Below, piece after piece: positions 58,198-64,000 of a stretch of 64,000 nucleotides of DNA. Position 1 is the stretch's first letter; every line of letters starts with the position of its first letter. The stretch lies in NCBI GenBank assembly GCA_963698265.1, contig CAVOQC010000004.1:124001-188000 (forward strand), read 5' to 3'. The translations under genes were made by a program, and so were the position numbers. The stretch comes from FEB-7 sp963698265 (GTDB taxonomy: Bacteria; Pseudomonadota; Gammaproteobacteria; Burkholderiales; Usitatibacteraceae). The notes under the pieces were generated by a model. That model saw only the letters and a program-made list of their open reading frames with translations, made no database searches and was not told the DNA's origin.

Positions 58198-60156
58198 GTG
58201 GCCACCAATCCCCAGGACACCAAGTCGGGCACCGCCCTCAACTACCGGCGCTACCAGGAGGGCGACTCCAAGCCGCCGGCCTGGCAGGAAGTGATCTTCC
58301 AGGCCTCCTGGTCGCACAAGTGCCCGACCTACATCCAGACCACGCCCCCTTGCCAGGGAAGCTGCCCGTCGGGCGAGGACATCCGCAGCTGGCTGCAGAT
58401 TGCCCGCGGCACCGAGAAGCCCCCGCAGGGCGTGCCGTGGCAGGAATACGCCTGGCGGCGCCTCACGGAGGCCAACCCCTTTCCCTCGGTCATGGGGCGG
58501 GTGTGCCCGGCGCCGTGCGAGACGGGCTGCAACCGCAACGTCGTCGAGGACCACGTCGGCATCAATTCCGTCGAGCACTTCCTCGGCGACTACGCCAACG
58601 CGAACCAGCTCGCCTACGCGAAGCCCGAGAAATCGACCGGCAAGAAGATCGCGGTGCTGGGCGGCGGCCCCGCCGGGCTGTCATGCGCGTACCAGCTCGC
58701 CCTCATGGGCCACGCCGTCACGGTTTTCGACGACCACGAGCATCTCGGCGGGATGATGCGCTACGGCATCCCGGGTTTCCGCACGCCGCGGGAGGTCCTC
58801 GACACCGAGATCCAGCGCATCCTCGACCTCGGGATCGAGACGCGCATGAAATGTCGCGTGGGCACGGACATCAGCCTGGAGGACATCCGCAAGCAGTACG
58901 ACGCCGTCTTCCTCGGCATGGGGGCCCAGGGCGGGCGCCCGCTGCCGGTGGCCGATTCCCAGGCGCCGAACGTGGTGACCGCGACCTCGTTCCTGAAGGC
59001 GTTCAACGACGGGCGGCTTCGCCACGTCGGCAAGAGAGTCGTGGTGGTCGGCGGCGGCGACACCTCCATCGACGTGGCGACCGTCGCGCGGCGCCTCGGC
59101 CACATCGAGAACTCGAAGCCCACGGATTTCGAGGGTGCGATCGCCGGCCACATGGCGAGCGACGTGGCCCACGTGTCGGCCAAGCAGGGCGCGGACGTGA
59201 CGCTCACCTCCGTCTTCCCGGTCGACAAGATGCAGGCGAACAAGCACGAGATCGAGCAGGCCGCGGCCGAGGGCATTGCGATCCGCGGCGGGCTCGCGCC
59301 GGTTGGCCTGGTGAAAGGACCCGACGGCCGCGCCACGGCGCTGCGCGTGGCGCGTTGCGAGGCCAAGTTCGTGGGTACCCGCCTGCAGATCGACATGGTG
59401 CCGGACTCCGAGGAGGACATTCCCTGCGACCTCATCGTGTCGGCCATCGGACAGTCGGTGGACTTTACCGGCCTCGAGGAATTCGACAACGGCAAGGGCG
59501 CCGTGAGCGCCGACCGCAACTACAAGGTCGCCGGCAAGGAAGGCGTCTTCGCGGGTGGCGACGTCCTGCGCCCGCATCTGCTCACGACTGCGATCGGTCA
59601 CGGCTCGATCGCCGCCGAAGGCATCGACCGTTTCCTGCGCGGTGAGGATCCCGAGAAGCGCCCGAAGATCGACGTGCACCAGTTCGACCTGGTGAGGAAG
59701 ATGCTGGAGAAGGGCCTCAAGGTGGAGAAGGCCGTGGAGCCGATGCACGGCACCTGCGACTCGACCGCCGCCGTGCACAACTACGACAACCAGTCCGAAC
59801 GCCACGTCATCACCCACGAGGAGCTCTTCCTCGGGCATTTCGGCTACACGCCGCGCGTCAAGCGCAAGTTCATCACGCTCACCAAGGAAACCGCGCTCGG
59901 CAACTTCGAGGAGCGCCTGGGAACGCTGGGCGAGGCCGAGGCGATCGCGGAGGCCAAGCGCTGCATGAGCTGCGGCCTGTGCTTCGAGTGCGACAACTGC
60001 GTGGTCTACTGCCCGCAGACGGCCGTCTTCAAGGTGCCGAAGGCGAAGTCGACCACCGGGCGCTACGTGGACACGGACTACGACAAGTGCATCGGCTGCC
60101 ACATCTGCGCCGATGTCTGTCCCACGGGCTACATCCAGATGGGGCTCGGGGAATAG
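58198..60156 (+). CDS. dsrL: DsrL, iron-sulfur flavoprotein NAD(P)H oxidoreductase
   Basis: A 652-residue GltD-like protein: N-terminal cysteine domain (QTTPPCQGSCPSGEDI and GRVCPAPCETGCNR), FAD motif KIAVLGGGPAGLSCAYQLALMG, NAD(P) motif RVVVVGGGDTSIDVATVARRLG, and a C-terminal ferredoxin with two [4Fe-4S] motifs (CMSCGLCFECDNC, CIGCHICADVCPTG). DsrL takes electrons from DsrAB in sulfur oxidation and reduces NAD(P)+; it is indispensable in Allochromatium. The GTG start at 58198 follows AGAGGA. Confidence 0.97.
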   Translation: MATNPQDTKSGTALNYRRYQEGDSKPPAWQEVIFQASWSHKCPTYIQTTPPCQGSCPSGEDIRSWLQIARGTEKPPQGVPWQEYAWRRLTEANPFPSVMGRVCPAPCETGCNRNVVEDHVGINSVEHFLGDYANANQLAYAKPEKSTGKKIAVLGGGPAGLSCAYQLALMGHAVTVFDDHEHLGGMMRYGIPGFRTPREVLDTEIQRILDLGIETRMKCRVGTDISLEDIRKQYDAVFLGMGAQGGRPLPVADSQAPNVVTATSFLKAFNDGRLRHVGKRVVVVGGGDTSIDVATVARRLGHIENSKPTDFEGAIAGHMASDVAHVSAKQGADVTLTSVFPVDKMQANKHEIEQAAAEGIAIRGGLAPVGLVKGPDGRATALRVARCEAKFVGTRLQIDMVPDSEEDIPCDLIVSAIGQSVDFTGLEEFDNGKGAVSADRNYKVAGKEGVFAGGDVLRPHLLTTAIGHGSIAAEGIDRFLRGEDPEKRPKIDVHQFDLVRKMLEKGLKVEKAVEPMHGTCDSTAAVHNYDNQSERHVITHEELFLGHFGYTPRVKRKFITLTKETALGNFEERLGTLGEAEAIAEAKRCMSCGLCFECDNCVVYCPQTAVFKVPKAKSTTGRYVDTDYDKCIGCHICADVCPTGYIQMGLGE

Positions 60157-60170
60157 GCGCGGGGCACCGG

Positions 60171-60575
60171 ATGACGGTTTCCTCCCTCCTGCGGCCCCTC
60201 TTCGCCGCGGCGCTCCTCCTGGCGGGGGTCGCCGCGGGCGAGGCCACGCTCGCCGCCGGACCGGCCCTTGATCCCGCACGCGCGGGACCGTGCGTCGAGG
60301 ATCCCAAGGTCATGCGGCGCCTGCACATGGAGTTCCTCAAGCACGACCGGGACGACACGGTCCGCCGGGGCATCCGTCCGGTGAAGCACAGCCTCTCGGC
60401 GTGCGTCGACTGCCACGCGAGCGCGAAGGACGGCCGCGTCCTGGGCACCGAACGGCATTTCTGCCAGGGGTGCCACACCTACGCGGCGGTGAAGCTCGAT
60501 TGCTTCGACTGCCATGCCGCCACCGCCCGGAAGCCGGTGACCGCGTCCGCGCCCACGACGGGAGTGCGCCGGTGA
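60171..60575 (+). CDS. dsrJ: DsrJ, periplasmic triheme cytochrome c
   Basis: A 134-residue exported protein: a signal peptide or anchor (residues 1-29), then three heme motifs CVDCH, CQGCH and CFDCH in the C-terminal half. DsrJ is the periplasmic end of DsrMKJOP; one heme has unusual His/Cys ligation in relatives. Its stop overlaps the dsrO GTG by three bases (GTGA). Confidence 0.94.
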   Translation: MTVSSLLRPLFAAALLLAGVAAGEATLAAGPALDPARAGPCVEDPKVMRRLHMEFLKHDRDDTVRRGIRPVKHSLSACVDCHASAKDGRVLGTERHFCQGCHTYAAVKLDCFDCHAATARKPVTASAPTTGVRR

Positions 60576-61306
60576 ACCCGGTGGACAAGCGCCGGCGCGA
60601 TTTCCTCGGAGGCGCGGCCGCGGTCGCCGGCGCCATGATCGCCCCGGGCGTGTTCCTCTACGACTACGCCCAGGCAGGAAGCGCGGCCAGCGCGCCCGCC
60701 AGCGGCAAGGTGCGCTGGGGCATGCTGGTGGACACCACCAAGTGCGAGACCGGCTGCAACGACTGCGTCGTCGCCTGCAACACGGAGCACGGCCTTCCCC
60801 CCGCGGCGAGCGCAACCGATGCGCAGTGGATCCGCAAGGTGGACCTGAAGGACCTGAAGAGCGGCAAGACGATTTCGGCCCCGGTCATGTGCCAGCATTG
60901 CGCCGAGCCGCCCTGCGTGGACGTCTGCCCGACGGGGGCGTCCTTCAAGCGCGAGGACGGCATCGTCCTGGTCGATCGCCACACCTGCATCGGCTGCCGC
61001 TACTGCATGATGGCGTGCCCGTACAACGCGAGGAGCTTCGTCCACGAGCCGACGACGGGACAGAAGCCCGATGTCCCGCGCGGCAAGGGCTGCGTGGAGA
61101 GCTGCACGCTCTGCGTGCACAAGGTCGACCGCGGCGGCACGCCCTCGTGCGTCGAGGCCTGCGCGGCCGCGGGCCACGAGGCGATCCTCTTCGGCGACCT
61201 GAACGACCCGGAGAGCGAGATCTCCCGGCGCATCCGGGAGGTCGCCACCACGCAGCTTCGCGCCGACCTGCGCACGGACAACGGCGTGCGTTACCGGGGG
61301 CTCTAG
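60572..61306 (+). CDS. dsrO: DsrO, periplasmic ferredoxin subunit
   Basis: A 244-residue Tat substrate: KRRRDFLGGAA at residues 6-16, then four [4Fe-4S] sites of the DMSO-reductase-B type (CNDCVVAC, CQHCAEPPCVDVCPTG, CIGCRYCMMACPYN, CTLCVHKVDRG). It links DsrP and DsrJ on the periplasmic side. The GTG start lies in the dsrJ stop; upstream open frame is a dsrJ shadow. Confidence 0.95.
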   Translation: MNPVDKRRRDFLGGAAAVAGAMIAPGVFLYDYAQAGSAASAPASGKVRWGMLVDTTKCETGCNDCVVACNTEHGLPPAASATDAQWIRKVDLKDLKSGKTISAPVMCQHCAEPPCVDVCPTGASFKREDGIVLVDRHTCIGCRYCMMACPYNARSFVHEPTTGQKPDVPRGKGCVESCTLCVHKVDRGGTPSCVEACAAAGHEAILFGDLNDPESEISRRIREVATTQLRADLRTDNGVRYRGL

Positions 61307-61309
61307 GCC

Positions 61310-62518
61310 ATGGGCGCGACGACTTCGAAAACGACGCTGAAGCGCGCCTTCTGGGCGCTGGCCGCGGCGGGGGCCGTGGTGCTCGCCATCGCGCTGGGCG
61401 CGGCGCACTACATGGAGGAGCACGGCCACGTCGTGACCGGGATGAACAACCAGGTCGTGTGGGGCCTGCCGCACGTGTTCGCGATCTTCCTGATCGTCGC
61501 GGCCTCGGGCGCGCTGAACGTGGCCTCGATCGGCTCCGTCTTCGGGGAGGCGGCCTACAAGCCGCTCTCGCCCCTGTCGGTGCTCCTCACCGTGGCCCTT
61601 CTCGCCGGGGGTCTCCTGGTACTGGTGCTCGATCTCGGCCGCCCGGAGCGCCTGGTGATCGCGGCCACGCACTACAACTTCCGCTCGATCTTCGCGTGGA
61701 ACATGATCCTCTACAACGGGCTCTTCGTGATCTGCGCGCTCTACCTCTGGTCGCTGCTCGAGCGCCGGTTCGGCGCGTTCGCGAAGCCCGTGGGCCTTGC
61801 CGCCTTCGCCTGGCGCGTCATTCTCACGACCGGCACCGGTTCCATCTTCGGGTTCCTCGTGTCGCGTCAGGCCTATGCCTCCGGGGTCATCGCACCCCTC
61901 TTCATCGCGCTCTCGCTCGCCTGGGGCCTCGCGGTCTTTCACCTCGCCCAGGCCGGGCTCGCGCGGCTGGACGGGCGGGAGATGGACGCCGCGATGCAGG
62001 CCCGAGTGCGCCGCCTCCTCGGGATATTCGTGGTCGCGGTGCTCTACTTCGTGGCCGTGCACCATGTGACCAACCTGTACTGGGCGAAGCAGGCCGCCTT
62101 CGAGCGCTTCATCCTCGTCGCCGGCTCGCCTTATCCGCTGCTCTTCTGGGCCGGTTTCGTCGGCCTGGGGAGCGCGGCTCCCCTGGTGCTGCTCTTCCAC
62201 CCGCGCTTCTCCGACCCCCGCGCGACGGCGATCGCCGCGGCGCTGGTCGCGCTCGGGGCGTTCGCGTTCCTCTACGTCTTCATCATCGGCGGGCAGGTGT
62301 TCCCCCTCGAGATCTTCCCGGGCTACGAGGCGCGGAGCACGTTCCACGATGGCCGGGTCGGGGCCTATGCGCCGAGCCTCGCGGAATTCCTGCTGGGCGC
62401 GGGAGGACTGGCGGCCTCGTTCCTCATCGCGCTGGTCGGCGTGCGCGCGCTGCCGATTCTCCCGCCGAGGGAGATCGGCTTGCCGGTCGCAGCGCCGGTC
62501 GCCGCGCCGGCGAAGTGA
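61310..62518 (+). CDS. dsrP: DsrP, NrfD-like membrane subunit
   Basis: A 402-residue NrfD/PsrC-family membrane protein with about ten helices. RPERLVIAATHYNFRSIFAWNMILYN is the family's quinone-site signature (core HYNFRSIFAWN). It is expected to exchange electrons with quinone at the periplasmic side, together with DsrO and DsrJ. It starts three bases after dsrO. The last ~35 residues are Ala/Pro-rich and disordered. Confidence 0.95.
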   Translation: MGATTSKTTLKRAFWALAAAGAVVLAIALGAAHYMEEHGHVVTGMNNQVVWGLPHVFAIFLIVAASGALNVASIGSVFGEAAYKPLSPLSVLLTVALLAGGLLVLVLDLGRPERLVIAATHYNFRSIFAWNMILYNGLFVICALYLWSLLERRFGAFAKPVGLAAFAWRVILTTGTGSIFGFLVSRQAYASGVIAPLFIALSLAWGLAVFHLAQAGLARLDGREMDAAMQARVRRLLGIFVVAVLYFVAVHHVTNLYWAKQAAFERFILVAGSPYPLLFWAGFVGLGSAAPLVLLFHPRFSDPRATAIAAALVALGAFAFLYVFIIGGQVFPLEIFPGYEARSTFHDGRVGAYAPSLAEFLLGAGGLAASFLIALVGVRALPILPPREIGLPVAAPVAAPAK

Positions 62519-62537
62519 TCTTGCCGAGGGCGGCCCC

Positions 62538-63932
62538 GTGAGCGGGCTCCTGGTTTCCGCTGCCTGGCGTTCGTCGGGCAAGACGAGCATCGCCACCGGC
62601 CTCCTCGCGGGGCTTGCCGCGCGCGGGCTGTGCGTACAGCCCTTCAAGAAGGGGCCGGACTACATCGACCCGCAGTGGCTGGGGCTCGCCGCCGGACGCG
62701 CCTGCCGCAACCTCGATCCCTACCTGCAGGGCGACGCGGAGGTCGCCGCCGACTGGGCGAGGCACGCCGGCGGCTGCGATCTCGCGATGATCGAGGGAAA
62801 CCTCGGCCTGCATGACGGCATGGACCTCGACGGCGGCGACAGCAACGCGGCGCTGGCGCGCCTGCTCGGCGTGCCCGTGATCCTGGTGCTCGACGCACGG
62901 GGCATGGGCCGCGGCGCGGCCGCGCTGCTCCAGGGGCTGGCGCTCTTCGATTCCGGCGTTCGCGTCGCGGGCGTGATCCTGAACCGCGTGGGCGGGGCCC
63001 GGCACGAGGGCAAGCTGCGCGCGGCCATCGAGCGCTTCACCCGGATTCCGGTCCTGGGCGCGATCGGCGAGGATCCGCGCGTTGGCGTGCGCGAACGCCA
63101 TCTGGGCCTCGTCCCGGCGGGCGAGCTGGACGATTCCCGCGAGCGCGTGGAGGGCATGCGCGAGGCCGTCTGCGCCTGCGTCGACCTGGATGCCGTCCTC
63201 GCGATCGCCCGGACTGCGGCACCCATCGTCGCGCCGGCGCCCGGGCCGGCACCGCCGGCACCGGCGCTTCGCATCGGTATCGCCCGGGACCGGGCCTTCG
63301 GCTTCTACTACCCCGACGACCTCGATGCCTTCCGGGCGTGCGGCGCCGAGCTCGTGACGGTGGACACCCTGGCCGATGGGCGCCTCGCGGAGGTCGACGG
63401 TTTCTTCATCGGTGGCGGCTTTCCCGAGGTCCACGCCCCGGGGCTCGCGGCGAACCGTGCGCTGCGCGAAAGCATTCGCCAGGCGATCGAGGACGGACTG
63501 CCGGTCTATGCCGAATGCGGCGGCCTCATGTACCTCGCACGCTCGCTCACGTGGCGGGGGCAGACCTGGGAGATGGTCGGGGCGATTCCCGCCGACATCG
63601 TCATGCAGGCGAAGCCGGTGGGGAAGGGGTACGTGCGGCTCGCGGAAACCGGCGACCATCCCTGGGGCGCGGGCGAGGGCACGAGCATCCGGGCTCACGA
63701 GTTCCACTATTCCACGCTCGTGCATGCCGACCCGGGGCTTCGCTACGCCTGGCGCATGGAGCGCGGCGAGGGCGCGGGGGCCGGCCGCGACGGCATCGTC
63801 CATCGCAACGTGCTCGCGTCCTACTCGCACCAGCGCGGCGTCGGCGGCAACGACTGGGTCCGGCGCTTCCTGCGCCACGTCGCCCGCGTGAAGGCCGCGC
63901 GCGAGGGCGCAGCCGCAGTCGCGGCCCGCTGA
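62538..63932 (+). CDS. dsrN: DsrN, glutamine-dependent siroheme amidase (CbiA-like)
   Basis: A 464-residue protein of the cobyrinic acid a,c-diamide synthase family: ATP-binding LVSAAWRSSGKTSIATGLLAGL and KKGPDYIDPQWL, and the class I glutamine amidotransferase-like domain with the active Cys in YAECGGLMYLA and His in EFHYSTL. DsrN amidates siroheme for DsrAB. It starts with GTG at 62538, 19 bases after dsrP. Its place after dsrP is standard in dsrABEFHCMKLJOPNRS. Confidence 0.95.
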   Translation: MSGLLVSAAWRSSGKTSIATGLLAGLAARGLCVQPFKKGPDYIDPQWLGLAAGRACRNLDPYLQGDAEVAADWARHAGGCDLAMIEGNLGLHDGMDLDGGDSNAALARLLGVPVILVLDARGMGRGAAALLQGLALFDSGVRVAGVILNRVGGARHEGKLRAAIERFTRIPVLGAIGEDPRVGVRERHLGLVPAGELDDSRERVEGMREAVCACVDLDAVLAIARTAAPIVAPAPGPAPPAPALRIGIARDRAFGFYYPDDLDAFRACGAELVTVDTLADGRLAEVDGFFIGGGFPEVHAPGLAANRALRESIRQAIEDGLPVYAECGGLMYLARSLTWRGQTWEMVGAIPADIVMQAKPVGKGYVRLAETGDHPWGAGEGTSIRAHEFHYSTLVHADPGLRYAWRMERGEGAGAGRDGIVHRNVLASYSHQRGVGGNDWVRRFLRHVARVKAAREGAAAVAAR

Positions 63933-63962
63933 GGGCCGGAATCTTCCAGAGGAAACCGACGC

Positions 63963-64000
63963 ATGATCACCATTACGCAGAACGCCGCCGAGCGGATCCG
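63963..64000 (+). CDS. dsrR: DsrR, A-type iron-sulfur carrier-like protein (3' partial)
   Basis: Only 12 complete codons are visible (MITITQNAAERI). AGAGGA lies 8 bases before the ATG. The opening matches IscA-like A-type proteins, and dsrR is the gene expected after dsrN; DsrR in Allochromatium affects dsr expression or DsrAB maturation and lacks the Fe-S cysteines. The rest lies outside the window. Confidence 0.7.
   Translation, partial: MITITQNAAERI

Noticed and set aside
60479..62647. A 722-codon minus-strand frame opposite dsrO and dsrP
   Set aside because: Low-complexity Glu/Arg/Asp composition, no ribosome binding site, and dsrO/dsrP are unambiguous on the plus strand.

Overview
The window is about two-thirds G+C and almost fully coding. 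It looks like part of a chromosome of a sulfur-oxidising betaproteobacterium. The evidence is neighbourhood order typical of that class (pssA-leuA; icd / cold-shock gene / clpS-clpA; yebC-ruvCAB-ybgC-tolQRAB-pal-cpoB-queC) combined with a complete oxidative (reverse) dsr operon, aprMBA, fccAB and a soeA-type sulfite dehydrogenase subunit. No insertion sequence, prophage, CRISPR array or rRNA operon was seen. All product names come from motifs and gene order recognised by eye; no database search was run.

Region 1 (1-11.9 kb, to 12.4 kb) is housekeeping: a PssA-ankyrin fusion cut by the window edge, leuA behind a leucine-rich leader ORF and hairpin, an exported helix-hairpin-helix protein, a bactofilin, purB, a glutathione transferase, mnmA, an Ala/Lys-rich exported protein, rluE, icd, a cold-shock gene, clpS and clpA. 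Region 2 (12.5-14.9 kb) is the first sulfur module: fccA-fccB (sulfide dehydrogenase) and a cytochrome c4. Region 3 (15-27.8 kb) is housekeeping again: an ATP-grasp protein, rimJ, slmA, a HerA-like ATPase, yebC, ruvCAB, the tol-pal operon and queC. Region 4 (27.9-31.2 kb) holds a YeeE/YedE-type sulfur transporter, two tRNA-Lys genes, a hydroxyacid dehydrogenase-like protein and a DUF599-type membrane protein.

From 31.2 kb onward nearly everything can be tied to sulfur metabolism. An apr operon on the minus strand (aprM-aprB-aprA, then a 135-aa protein, a SlyD-like FKBP and a 52-aa small protein) oxidises sulfite through APS. A plus-strand group (soeA, a TauE/SafE exporter, an SCP2-like exported protein, two small membrane proteins, a DsrC paralogue without the terminal cysteine and a 158-aa protein) follows. 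A minus-strand operon (a fused HTH / [2Fe-2S] / flavin reductase protein, an S24-like protein, three uncharacterised proteins) diverges from tusA-dsrE2-fadL. A second minus-strand operon (73-aa protein, Cas6/Cmx6-like protein, double-TusA protein, 206-aa protein, TauD-like dioxygenase) diverges from dsrABEFHCMKLJOPN(R), which is cut by the right edge.

Working model: FccAB and imported sulfur feed persulfide carriers (TusA, DsrE2, DsrEFH, DsrC); DsrAB with DsrL, DsrC and the DsrMKJOP membrane complex oxidises the sulfur to sulfite; AprMBA and possibly SoeA oxidise sulfite to sulfate; TauE/SafE-type and YeeE-type proteins handle transport. Five of the sulfur promoter regions carry tandem CCCA-N2/3-GGG-like inverted repeats about 20-25 bp apart, suggesting a shared regulator. 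The HTH / ferredoxin-reductase fusion is the obvious local candidate. The least explained parts are that fusion, the orphan Cas6-like gene inside the dsr-divergent operon, and the hypothetical genes around the DsrC paralogue.
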